A program made the position numbers and the translations under genes. Shown piece after piece: positions 16,718 to 24,273 of a stretch of 64,000 nucleotides of DNA. The stretch's first letter is position 1; every line of letters begins with the position of its first letter. The stretch is taken from positions 434,001 to 498,000 of the forward strand of contig NZ_CP081002.1 of assembly GCF_029590555.1 (NCBI RefSeq), given 5' to 3'. The notes under the pieces were generated by a model that had not been told where the DNA came from, did not search any database, and was given only the letters and a program-made list of their open reading frames with translations. The stretch comes from Sphingobium sp. V4. GTDB lineage: Bacteria; Pseudomonadota; Alphaproteobacteria; Sphingomonadales; Sphingomonadaceae.

Positions 16718-16720
16718 GGG

Positions 16721-17476
16721 TCAAAAGCTCCAGCCGCTGGCCATGAAATCGCCCATGGCAGTGGCGAAACCGGTCAGCATCGTGCCCCCGACCATCGCCA
16801 ACAGCGAAAGGCCAAGCAGCAGGTTGAGCGGCTGGGTGATGAAAAAGACCTGGATCGCCGGCGCCACGCGGGCGGCGAGGCCAAGGCCCAGGTTGAAGAT
16901 CACGCCATAGAGGATCAACGGCGCGGCAAGGCTGACGCCCAGCCCGGTCGCCCGCCCCAGCACGCCCACCGCCAGCATGGCGAAATCCCGTGCCGGTGCC
17001 AGACCTCCCACCGGAAACAGGGCGTAGCTGTTGACGATCGAGGCGATCCACAGATGATGGACACCCAGCGCCATGCAAACGATCACCGCAGCGAGGCCGA
17101 TAAGGCGCGCGAGCAGCGGCGACTGGCCGCCTAGGGACGGATCGGCCACCAGCGCGGAAGCAAGGCCGATCTGCATACTGGCGATGGAGCCGGCCATGGC
17201 CGCCGCGCTGAACAGCATCTTGACGATCATGCCCATGGCGATGCCGACCAGCATTTCGGCGATGATAATGATCGGCAGAACCGCCTGCGATGCGGCTAGC
17301 GGGGCGATCTTCGGGCCGAGGAGACCATAGAGGCCGAGGGAAAAGCCCAGGGCCATGACCAGCCGGATCTGCGGAGGCACGGTTTCCTCCGAAAAGGCGG
17401 GGAGCAGCATCAATACCGCCCCCACCCGCGCGAAGAGGATCAGGAACGTCGCCGCATCGATGGGAATCTGGTCCAT
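16721..17476 (-). CDS. fliR: Flagellar export gate protein FliR
   Basis: 251 aa, with about six hydrophobic segments and the FliR/SpaR pattern (ARVGAVLMLLPAFSEETVPPQIR at the N terminus; NLGLGLAARVAPAIQVFF later). It forms the core export channel with FliP and FliQ. It lies 4 bases downstream of fliQ and 3 bases upstream of flhB. Confidence 0.95.
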   Translation of the reverse strand: MDQIPIDAATFLILFARVGAVLMLLPAFSEETVPPQIRLVMALGFSLGLYGLLGPKIAPLAASQAVLPIIIIAEMLVGIAMGMIVKMLFSAAAMAGSIASMQIGLASALVADPSLGGQSPLLARLIGLAAVIVCMALGVHHLWIASIVNSYALFPVGGLAPARDFAMLAVGVLGRATGLGVSLAAPLILYGVIFNLGLGLAARVAPAIQVFFITQPLNLLLGLSLLAMVGGTMLTGFATAMGDFMASGWSF

Positions 17477-17480
17477 GACG

Positions 17481-17744
17481 CTATCCGTGGACGATGGCGT
17501 CGGCGATGCGGTCCATGAAGACCGACAACGCCTGGCCGATCATCGGCAGGCTGAGCAACAGCACGATCCCCAGCACCACCAGTTTGGGCACGAAGGTCAG
17601 CGTCATTTCCTGCACCTGGGTCAACGCCTGCAACAGGCCGATGGCGACACCGACGATCAGCGCGGCGATCAGCATCGGTCCCGCGATGGTCAGCACTAGC
17701 ATCAACGCGGCGCGCACGATTTCCATGACGTCAGTGGAAGCCAT
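17481..17744 (-). CDS. fliQ: Flagellar export gate protein FliQ
   Basis: 87 aa, two membrane helices (residues ~15-40 and ~50-75), with typical FliQ features (IVGVAIGLLQALTQVQEMTLTFVPK). The ATG at 17744 has AAGGAA upstream. The 135-bp gap to fliE holds an inverted repeat, so fliQRflhB may be partly uncoupled from flgC-fliE. Confidence 0.95.
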   Translation of the reverse strand: MASTDVMEIVRAALMLVLTIAGPMLIAALIVGVAIGLLQALTQVQEMTLTFVPKLVVLGIVLLLSLPMIGQALSVFMDRIADAIVHG

Positions 17745-17797
17745 GACTGTTCCTTTGTGGTGGTGGAGCCGGCATGATTGGTCGCCGCCGTTCAGCG

Positions 17798-17858
17798 CTG
17801 AGCCTGTCCCAAGCCGCGTGCCTTGCCGGCGAGAACTTTGGCCCTGCAACAGGCTCAG
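17798..17858. repeat. Inverted repeat between fliE and fliQ
   Basis: CTGAGCCTGT (17798-17807) and its complement ACAGGCTCAG (17849-17858) are 41 bases apart. The cores match the CTGAGCCTGT-type dispersed repeats common between sphingomonad genes. It may fold the fliE-fliQ mRNA. Confidence 0.5.
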
Positions 17859-17879
17859 GCGAACGGGGGCGGAGTTTCG

Positions 17880-18206
17880 CTAAATCTGCATCCGCATGAT
17901 TTCGGAATAGGCGCTCACCACACGATCGCGAACGGCGACGACCGTATCGAGCGCCGTCTCGGCCGCGCCGATCGCGGTGACGACATCGATCATGTCACCC
18001 TTCCCCGCCACCTGCTTGGCGCTTTCCGTCTCGGCGACGCGCAGCGTTCCCACAGCATCGCTCACCATGGTCTCGATCATCGATCCGAAACTGCCGCCGC
18101 CGGCCTCCTTCTGACCGATGCCGGTGGTGCCTTCGCCCGCCAAGGGCGCGAGGGTCTTGAGCGAGCGGCCGTAGGCGGCCGCCGCGTCGAGGGTTCCGAT
18201 TGCCAT
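17880..18206 (-). CDS. fliE: Flagellar MS ring-rod junction protein FliE
   Basis: 108 aa. A Gly/Ala-rich N terminus is followed by the conserved helical C terminus (ETESAKQVAGKG, MIDVVTAIGAAETALDTVVAVRDRVVSAYSEIMRM), as in FliE. It anchors the rod to the MS ring. It follows flgC by 11 bases, with an AAGGAA ribosome site. Confidence 0.94.
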   Translation of the reverse strand: MAIGTLDAAAAYGRSLKTLAPLAGEGTTGIGQKEAGGGSFGSMIETMVSDAVGTLRVAETESAKQVAGKGDMIDVVTAIGAAETALDTVVAVRDRVVSAYSEIMRMQI

Positions 18207-18217
18207 GTAAAGTTCCT

Positions 18218-18625
18218 TTATTTCAGCAGGTCGATGGTCCGCATGGTCATGCCGCGCGCGGATTCGATGGCGTTGAGGTTGGCCTCGTAGGATCGCTGCG
18301 CCGCTTTCATGTCGGCGGTTTCGATGAGACTGTTGACGTTGGGGCGCTGAACATAGCCGCTGGCGTCGGCGGCCGGATTGCCCGGCTCGTAGACGCGCTG
18401 GAACTGGCTCTTGTCGCCCTCGATCGACTTCACCGCCACGCGGGTGGCGCCGGTGGCGCGATCGACTTCGCTCCGGAAGGTGGTGACGCGCCGCCTGTAG
18501 GGATCGCCCCCCGGCCTGGTCGCCACGGAATCCGAGTTCGCCAGATTTTCGGCGATCACCCGCATCCGCAGCGACTGGGCGCGCAGGCCGGAGGCCGACA
18601 CGCCGATGGATGAATCCAGGTCCAT
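18218..18625 (-). CDS. flgC: Flagellar proximal rod protein FlgC
   Basis: 135 aa from the ATG at 18625. The N terminus has ASGLRAQSLRMRVIAENLAN; the middle carries the DPYRRR and ...VRPNVNSLIE-type motifs; the C terminus ends YEANLNAIESARGMTMRTIDLLK. Divergent from fliN2-fliO-fliP across a shared palindrome (18669-18681). Confidence 0.95.
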   Translation of the reverse strand: MDLDSSIGVSASGLRAQSLRMRVIAENLANSDSVATRPGGDPYRRRVTTFRSEVDRATGATRVAVKSIEGDKSQFQRVYEPGNPAADASGYVQRPNVNSLIETADMKAAQRSYEANLNAIESARGMTMRTIDLLK

Positions 18626-18662
18626 TCTTTCATGCTCCTGACTGCGTGAGGCAGACAGTCCC

Positions 18663-18719
18663 CTTATAGGCAATTTTTGCCGGGCGCCGGGCCTGATCCT
18701 ATAAAATTATTCCTATAAC
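18663..18719. promoter_or_regulatory. Divergent flgC / fliN promoter region with shared ftr-like palindrome
   Basis: The palindrome GGCAATTTTTGCC (18669-18681) lies between a minus-strand TATAAG (18663-18668) for flgC and plus-strand boxes TATAAA (18700-18705) and TATAAC (18714-18719), each preceded by CC, for fliN. The palindrome abuts the flgC -10 box but is ~28 or ~42 bases from the fliN boxes, so one bound protein could act differently on each side. Confidence 0.6.
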
Positions 18720-18739
18720 GAACCTGAAAGGAGACCCCT

Positions 18740-18973
18740 ATGTCGGTCCTCGAAGGTATCCCCATTGACCTGTCGATCGTGCTCGGTTCCACCGACCTGC
18801 CCATCCGGCAGGTGCTCAAGATGAGCCGCGGCGCGATGATCCCGCTCGACTGCGATCATAATGATCCCACGCGCGTCTATGTGAACAACGAACTGGTGGC
18901 GGAGGGCAAGATCCTGGTCGATGGCGAACATATGTCGCTGGAAATCACTCGCGTCATCCAGCGCAAGAGCTGA
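18740..18973 (+). CDS. fliN: Short FliN-family switch protein (second FliN)
   Basis: 77 aa, consisting almost only of the SpoA domain (IPIDLSIVLGSTDLPIRQVLKM, then RVYVNNELVAEGKILV). It lacks the acidic N-terminal arm of the copy at 3591. GGAG precedes the ATG at 18740. It begins the fliN-fliO-fliP unit, a common gene order (fliMNOP) with fliM missing. It may be the C-ring FliN or a FliN partner specialised for export docking. Confidence 0.92.
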   Translation: MSVLEGIPIDLSIVLGSTDLPIRQVLKMSRGAMIPLDCDHNDPTRVYVNNELVAEGKILVDGEHMSLEITRVIQRKS

Positions 18974-18979
18974 TCCGCC

Positions 18980-19270
18980 ATGGATATGCTATCACTGCTG
19001 CGCATGATCGGCGCGCTGGGCGTGGTGCTGGGTCTGCTCGCGGGCGGGCTGTGGATCGTGCGCCGCTACGAGATCCGCCTGCCGCAGAAATTCCTGTCCG
19101 GTTTCGGGCCTGCCGGTGCCCCTCGCCGCCTCGAACTGGTCGAGCGGCTCGCGCTTGACCCGCGACGCTGCGTCGCACTGATCCGCAAGGACGGGCGCGA
19201 ACATATGCTGCTGATCGCTCCCGAAGGGCTGCTGATCCTCGATGCCGGAACGGAGACGCCGGATGCGTAA
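18980..19270 (+). CDS. fliO: Flagellar export accessory protein FliO
   Basis: 96 aa, with one N-terminal membrane helix (~8-27), a basic loop and a small cytoplasmic domain (RLELVERLALDPRRCVALIRKDGREHMLLI). FliO assists assembly of the FliP ring. It is 6 bases after fliN and its 3' end overlaps the fliP start by 8 bases. Confidence 0.9.
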   Translation: MDMLSLLRMIGALGVVLGLLAGGLWIVRRYEIRLPQKFLSGFGPAGAPRRLELVERLALDPRRCVALIRKDGREHMLLIAPEGLLILDAGTETPDA

Positions 19271-20006
19271 ATCTTTCCTGATCGGCGGCGCCATCGCCGC
19301 GACCGCGCTGATGCTCGCCCTGCCCCAGGCCGCCCACGCGAAGGACATGCTGCCGGGCACGGGCGACGGGTCTTTGTCCGGCCGCGCGATCCAGCTGGTG
19401 CTGATGCTGACGGTGCTGAGCCTCGCGCCTGGCATATTGATGACCATCACCTCCTTCACCCGCATCGTCGTGGCGCTGTCGCTGCTGCGCTCGGGCCTGG
19501 GCGTCCAGGGAGTCCCGCCCAACCCTGTGGTCATCAGCCTGGCGCTGTTCCTCTCCTTCTTCGTCATGGGACCGACCTTCGATACGGCCTGGAAGCAGGC
19601 AATGGTCCCCTATAATGAGGGACGGATCAACGAGACGCAGGCGCTGGAACGGGCCAGCGCGCCGTTCCACGGTTTCATGCTGAAACATGTGCGCGACGAG
19701 GATGTCGGCCTGTTCGTCCAGCTCTCGGGGAAGCCCGCGCCCAATCGCGCACAACTGCCGATGACGACTCTGATGCCTGCCTTCATGATCTCCGAACTGC
19801 GGCGCGCCTTCGAAATCGGCTTTCTGCTGCTCTTGCCCTTCCTCGTCATCGATCTCGCGGTGGCGGCGGTACTGATGGCCATGGGCATGATGATGCTCCC
19901 GCCCGCGACCATATCCCTGCCGATGAAGATCATCTTCTTCGTGCTGGTCGACGGCTGGGCCTTGATCGCCGGATCGCTGGTCAAGAGTTTCGCTATGCCG
20001 GGCTAG
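19263..20006 (+). CDS. fliP: Flagellar export gate protein FliP
   Basis: 247 aa from the ATG at 19263 (MRKSFLIGG), with a cleavable signal peptide typical of FliP (cleavage near AAHA-K). Conserved blocks include ITSFTRIVVALSLLRSGLG and the PNPVVISLALFL helix; four membrane segments. FliP builds the pentameric export channel with FliR and FliQ. Followed by a terminator. Confidence 0.97.
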   Translation: MRKSFLIGGAIAATALMLALPQAAHAKDMLPGTGDGSLSGRAIQLVLMLTVLSLAPGILMTITSFTRIVVALSLLRSGLGVQGVPPNPVVISLALFLSFFVMGPTFDTAWKQAMVPYNEGRINETQALERASAPFHGFMLKHVRDEDVGLFVQLSGKPAPNRAQLPMTTLMPAFMISELRRAFEIGFLLLLPFLVIDLAVAAVLMAMGMMMLPPATISLPMKIIFFVLVDGWALIAGSLVKSFAMPG

Positions 20007-20029
20007 CTTGATCCACCCTCCTATCCAAA

Positions 20030-20062
20030 GGCCCGGCGGCAGGCTGTCGTCGGGCCGTTCTT
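20030..20062. terminator. Terminator between convergent fliP and the PilZ gene
   Basis: GGCCCG (20030-20035) pairs with CGGGCC (20051-20056), with further G-C and G-T pairs inside, followed by GTTCTTC. It lies between convergent genes. Confidence 0.75.
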
Positions 20063-20685
20063 CATGCCTGCGATTGCTGCCAGGCCAGCCAGCCGCCCAG
20101 TTCCTCGAAGGCCAGCGGTTCCACGAACGCCATGCCGAGCGCGCCATCGCTCGCCCAGCGCACACCGCCCTTACGTTCCGGCAGGCCGGGAATGGCAAGC
20201 GTCAGCAACTGATCCTGCTCCGCCTCGAAATCCACCTCCAGCCGGGCGCCGCCCTGCGAGACATTGACCAGCCGTCCGGCATGGCGCCGACCATCGCCGC
20301 GTAATTCGGCGCGGCAGTCGACCGCGAAGCGCGGCGCCCGCACCAGCCCCTGCTCGATGCTGCGCACGGTCGCGCGCGCGAGCACCGTGCCCACGTCGAC
20401 CGGCGTGTCGAACGCGATGCCCATGCGCCCCTCGCACAGCCAGCGCACGCGACCGGACAATTGATCGCCGGCCTTGAGTTCGATCGCGACCGGGTCATCG
20501 ACCAGCAGCGGCACATGGACCTCCGCCATCAGACCGCCATTCGAAAGGTTGCGGATGCGGCACAGCGCCTCGCCATGCGCGCTGATCATCTTGCCGATCA
20601 GCAGGATGGTGGTGACACGGGCCTCGCGCGGCCTGTGCGCGCGGTCAGGCGCGCGTTTCTCTGCGGACTCTTTGGGCAGGGGCAA
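20062..20685 (-). CDS. Tandem PilZ-domain protein
   Basis: 207 aa with two PilZ-like domains. The first (~20-100) has an Arg-rich entry (RPREAR) and NLSNGG, matching the [D/N]xSxxG c-di-GMP motif. The second (~115-200) has RAPRF and NVSQGG. It probably senses c-di-GMP; near motA/motB a brake-like role on the motor is plausible. It lies 20 bases after fliL at the end of the mot-che operon. Cytoplasmic, no membrane segment. Confidence 0.85.
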   Translation of the reverse strand: MPLPKESAEKRAPDRAHRPREARVTTILLIGKMISAHGEALCRIRNLSNGGLMAEVHVPLLVDDPVAIELKAGDQLSGRVRWLCEGRMGIAFDTPVDVGTVLARATVRSIEQGLVRAPRFAVDCRAELRGDGRRHAGRLVNVSQGGARLEVDFEAEQDQLLTLAIPGLPERKGGVRWASDGALGMAFVEPLAFEELGGWLAWQQSQA

Positions 20686-20705
20686 GATCGTCTCCTTTCC
20701 TGTTC

Positions 20706-21131
20706 CTAAACGGGCGACGCCTGCGTCACAGCCACGCCACGAACGATGTCGGGACCGTAAATTTCACGCGCAGCGTCCATGACCACCTTCCGAAATGCTG
20801 CGACACCCGGGATCAACCCGTCAGGGCCGCTGGCCAGGGGCGTGCGATAGGTACGCATGTTCACCGCATTCAGCAGTAACGGCAGTTTCGCTTTCACCAA
20901 TTCCCCCTGTCCCTGAGAGACTTCCAGCTGTATATCGAAAGACGTATAACCCGAAAGTCGACCATCTGGAAAGACAAGTGGCGCCATTATGGCTCCTGTA
21001 GGAACAAATTCCGTCTCGATTACAGCGGGACGGCGCTCCTGAGGCCGGATCATGCCGACGCCATAGGCACTCGCCCCGCCCACGCCGACCCCCAATATCA
21101 GGGCGATCAGCGCACCTGCGATTATCTTCAT
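20706..21131 (-). CDS. fliL: FliL-like basal-body-associated protein
   Basis: 141 aa. One N-terminal membrane anchor (~4-24) and a periplasmic domain ending with helical/beta segments (DIQLEVSQGQGELVKAKLPLLLNAV). It resembles the FliL fold that surrounds stator units. It is 15 bases downstream of motB, the expected partner. The similarity is moderate and not residue-specific. Confidence 0.65.
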   Translation of the reverse strand: MKIIAGALIALILGVGVGGASAYGVGMIRPQERRPAVIETEFVPTGAIMAPLVFPDGRLSGYTSFDIQLEVSQGQGELVKAKLPLLLNAVNMRTYRTPLASGPDGLIPGVAAFRKVVMDAAREIYGPDIVRGVAVTQASPV

Positions 21132-21146
21132 CGCCCTTCCTCCCGG

Positions 21147-22010
21147 TCAGAATTTGAAACTGGCGTCGCGGGGCAACGCCGACGGCGCGGCCAGGACGAC
21201 GATCGTGATGCGGCGGTTTTCCGGCAGGTCCGGACGATCGGGATAGACTGGCTCGGTTCCCGCCTTCGCTACCACTTCGCCGAAGCGATCGGGCGTCAAC
21301 CCGGCGGCGACCATGGCGGAGCGGGCGGCAAGCGCGCGCTGGGCGGACAGCAGCCAGTTCGCGTCGCTCTGTCCGCCTGTGCTGTCGGTATGCCCCTCGA
21401 TCGCGATCTGCGCCTTGGTTCCCGCCAGTTTGCCAGCAACTTTCGCCAGCATGTCCCGCGCGAAATCGTTGAGCTGCGCGGTGCTGCCGCGAAACATGGA
21501 TCGCTTGGCGCTGTCGACCAGATGGATGCGCAGCCCGTCCCGGCTCTGTTCGACATCGACGTTGCGCCTCGCATCGACGGCGGTGATCGGTGGCTCTATC
21601 GACAGGCGCATCTCTTCGGCGAGGACCCGTAAAGCCGCTTCGGGCACTTCGGCCGTGCCGCCCCGGGACGCGCCCTTGACACCGGCCTCCGCCGACGGTT
21701 CGCCCACAGGATCGCTGTCCGCCGCCTGCGCATGACGCGAATGACCGCCGAGCCCCGGCTGCGCGCCTGGCAGCGATGTCAGGGTCGTCGCCGGCGAATC
21801 CTTGGCCGATACCGGCGAAAAATAGTCGGCCAGCCCCTTCAACTGCGCCTTGTCAGGATTGGCCAGCAGCCACAGCAGCATGAAGAAAGCCATCATCGCC
21901 GTCACGAAGTCGGCATAGGCGACCTTCCAGGCGCCGCCATGATGGCCGCCATGCGCTGCCTTCTTGACCTTCCGGATAATGATCGTCGGTTCGCCGCCGC
22001 CGCTGCTCAT
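21147..22010 (-). CDS. motB: Flagellar stator protein MotB
   Basis: 287 aa. A His/Gly-rich N terminus leads into one membrane helix with the proton-binding Asp (D34 in VAYADFVTAMMAFFMLLWLL). A linker and a C-terminal OmpA-like peptidoglycan-binding domain follow (IEGHTDSTGGQSDANWLLS). In this operon motB is at the far end from motA, separated by the whole che set. Confidence 0.96.
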   Translation of the reverse strand: MSSGGGEPTIIIRKVKKAAHGGHHGGAWKVAYADFVTAMMAFFMLLWLLANPDKAQLKGLADYFSPVSAKDSPATTLTSLPGAQPGLGGHSRHAQAADSDPVGEPSAEAGVKGASRGGTAEVPEAALRVLAEEMRLSIEPPITAVDARRNVDVEQSRDGLRIHLVDSAKRSMFRGSTAQLNDFARDMLAKVAGKLAGTKAQIAIEGHTDSTGGQSDANWLLSAQRALAARSAMVAAGLTPDRFGEVVAKAGTEPVYPDRPDLPENRRITIVVLAAPSALPRDASFKF

Positions 22011-22027
22011 CTCGCCCCTCTCCCGCT

Positions 22028-22300
22028 TCAGCCCAGCGCCAGGCGCAGGCGCTGCTGCACCACGGCCAGCCGCACGTCATCGACCGCACTGTCCAGATCC
22101 TGCCCCGTCGCCACCCGGTCGAGCAGCGTCGCGCTTTCGTCGACATGCTGGACGATCAGGTCGAACGCCTGGAGCTGGTCCAGATAGTCCATCACGAAAC
22201 GCTCGTCGGCGACCAATGTGGCCGCCAATTCCTCCACGAGCCCCCGCGTCACGCGCATTTCCTGCGCCAGCGCGGCGCACAGCGCCACTTGCCTCGTCAT
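22028..22300 (-). CDS. Unknown small helical protein in the chemotaxis operon
   Basis: 90 aa from the ATG at 22300 (GGGGGA upstream); an ATG at 22333 would overlap cheD by 17 bases. It is nearly all helix, with a central QLQAFDLIVQHVDE segment and no Cys, signal peptide or membrane segment. It lies between cheD and motB. I do not recognise a family. A distant CheZ-like helix pair or a motor adaptor can be imagined, but nothing proves it. Confidence 0.7.
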   Translation of the reverse strand: MTRQVALCAALAQEMRVTRGLVEELAATLVADERFVMDYLDQLQAFDLIVQHVDESATLLDRVATGQDLDSAVDDVRLAVVQQRLRLALG

Positions 22301-22316
22301 CTTGTCCCCCGATTCC

Positions 22317-22844
22317 TCAAAATAGCTCGACATCGCCCGCCGCAGCCAGCACCGGCGCTGGCCGGGTGCGGGGCGGCAGGGGCGGCGCCTCGGCGACGCT
22401 GGTCGATCGTACCCGTCCTTCGAAAGGCATATATTCGACCTTGCGCGCCTGCACCCCGCCCAGTTCGCATCGACCGATGGCGATCCCTTCGGTCTCCATG
22501 AAGCCACGCGCGAAAGCGGCATTGCCGCTGCCGATCCCGCCCAACCCCGCGATGATATTGGCGCCGCCGTAGAGATGGCCACGCAGGCGCGAACGCTGGG
22601 CGCCCCGCTGCATCATGGCGTTGATCAGCAATTCCATCGCATGGACGCCATAGCGCTGCATGTCCGCAGTGCCGACCGGCGCGTCGGCGCCCGGCTCTCC
22701 CAGCAGAAAATGGTTCATGCCTCCCACCCGCGCCACCGGATCCTGCAGGCAGGCGGCGACGCAGGAACCGAGCAGCGTGGTGATGACGACGCCCGGCTCC
22801 GACACGACATGATATTCGCCCTGGACGATCGCGACGCGGCGCAT
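22317..22844 (-). CDS. cheD: Chemoreceptor glutamine deamidase CheD
   Basis: 175 aa. The catalytic Cys is in LLGSCVAACLQD and the catalytic His in GGMNHFLLGE, both in the expected places, and GGANI (in YGGANIIAGLGGIG) is also conserved. CheD deamidates receptor glutamines. The ATG at 22844 is 4 bases past the cheY stop. The last ~35 residues are a Pro-rich tail unlike most CheD. Confidence 0.95.
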   Translation of the reverse strand: MRRVAIVQGEYHVVSEPGVVITTLLGSCVAACLQDPVARVGGMNHFLLGEPGADAPVGTADMQRYGVHAMELLINAMMQRGAQRSRLRGHLYGGANIIAGLGGIGSGNAAFARGFMETEGIAIGRCELGGVQARKVEYMPFEGRVRSTSVAEAPPLPPRTRPAPVLAAAGDVELF

Positions 22845-22848
22845 GGGC

Positions 22849-23238
22849 TCAGGCCAGCTCGCCGAAGACGCGCTCAATCTTCTCCTTGAGCGCGGCGGGC
22901 GCGAAGGGCTTGACCACATAATTGTTGACGCCCAGCGCCGCCGCCTTCTGCACGACCTCCTTGTCGGCCGAACCAGTAAGCATGATGAACACGGTCTTGC
23001 CGATCACCGGATCGGCGCGCACCGCCTCCAGAAACTGCAACCCGTCCATGTCGGGCATATTATAGTCCGAGATGATGAGGTGGACGCGATCCGCCTTGAT
23101 CGCGGCCAGCGCTTCGACCGGACCGGCCTTGTCGCGCACATCCTTGAACCCCAGATCCTGGAGCGTGCGGCGGATCATCGCGCGCATACTCGTCTGATCG
23201 TCGACCACCATTACCTTAATTGCAGACGCTGCCGGCAT
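22849..23238 (-). CDS. cheY: Chemotaxis response regulator CheY
   Basis: 129 aa single receiver domain. D13/D14 form the acidic pocket, D58 is the phospho-acceptor (in IISDYNMPDMDG), then IMLTGSA and VVKPF with the conserved Lys. It would bind FliM/FliN to set rotation bias. It lies 15 bases downstream of cheB. One of two CheY genes in the operon. Confidence 0.95.
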   Translation of the reverse strand: MPAASAIKVMVVDDQTSMRAMIRRTLQDLGFKDVRDKAGPVEALAAIKADRVHLIISDYNMPDMDGLQFLEAVRADPVIGKTVFIMLTGSADKEVVQKAAALGVNNYVVKPFAPAALKEKIERVFGELA

Positions 23239-23253
23239 GAACCCTACCCCGAT

Positions 23254-24273
23254 TTAAAGCCGGCACAGACCGAGGATCGCCTCGGGCATGGCCGACAAAC
23301 TCACTTCCCTTTCCACCGCACCCAGTTCGAAGGCGGCGCGTGGCATTCCGTAAACGACGCAGCTATCGCGGTTCTGGCCCAGCGTGCGGGCGCCCGCATC
23401 GCGCATGACGCGCAAGCCCTGCGCCCCGTCGCTGCCCATGCCGGTCAGGATCACTCCCACCCCGCGCGTCCCCAGGGGCGCGACGGAACGGAACAGCATG
23501 TCCACCGATGGACGATGTCCCGACACCGGATCACCGGGCAGAAGCCGGATCTTGCCGCTGCTGCCACCGACCAGTTCCATATGCTGCGCGCCGCCGGGCG
23601 CGACATAGACCGTCCCGCGTTGCAGCATCATCCCATGCGCCGCCTCGACCACTTTGACGCGGCAGTCCCGATCCATGCGGACGGCAAAGCCGCTGGTGAA
23701 GGCCGCCGGCATGTGCTGGACGACCAGCACGGGCGGGCAATCGGGCGGCAGCGCGCCGACCAGCGAGAACAGCGCCTCGACCCCACCGGTGGACGCGCCG
23801 ATCGCGATCACGACGTCGCGCAGCTTGCCGGCGGACGCCAGCGGAGCCGGCGGCGCGGGCGCGCGACGGACGGAGGACCGCGCCGCCGCCTTCACCATCT
23901 TGCGCAACAGCGCGCCGTTCTGCGCCATTTCCTCGGCATTGCCCGATGGCTTGGCGATGCAGTCTACCGCGCCCAGGCGCAAGGCCTCGATCGTCGCCTC
24001 CGCGCCCCGCGCCGTCAGCGTGGAACACATGATGACCGGCATGGGGCGCAGCCGCATGATCTTTTCCAGGAAGGACAGGCCGTCCATCCCCGGCATCTCG
24101 ATATCCAGCGTCACCACGTCCGGGTTCAGCGTCTTGATCATCTCCCGCGCGGCATGGGGTTCGGGCGCAGCGCCGATCACCTCGATCTGCGGGTCGCTGC
24201 CCAGCAATTTCGTCAGCATCGCCCGCATCGACGGGCTGTCGTCGACGATCAGGACGCGCGTCGTCTCGCTCAT
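23254..24273 (-). CDS. cheB: Chemotaxis methylesterase CheB
   Basis: 339 aa. An N-terminal receiver (D57 in VVTLDIEMPGMDG) and a C-terminal CheB esterase domain with the Ser in IGASTGGVEAL and His in VVQHMPAAFTSGFA. It removes methyl groups from receptors when phosphorylated. The start overlaps the cheR stop (ATGA). Confidence 0.97.
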   Translation of the reverse strand: MSETTRVLIVDDSPSMRAMLTKLLGSDPQIEVIGAAPEPHAAREMIKTLNPDVVTLDIEMPGMDGLSFLEKIMRLRPMPVIMCSTLTARGAEATIEALRLGAVDCIAKPSGNAEEMAQNGALLRKMVKAAARSSVRRAPAPPAPLASAGKLRDVVIAIGASTGGVEALFSLVGALPPDCPPVLVVQHMPAAFTSGFAVRMDRDCRVKVVEAAHGMMLQRGTVYVAPGGAQHMELVGGSSGKIRLLPGDPVSGHRPSVDMLFRSVAPLGTRGVGVILTGMGSDGAQGLRVMRDAGARTLGQNRDSCVVYGMPRAAFELGAVEREVSLSAMPEAILGLCRL

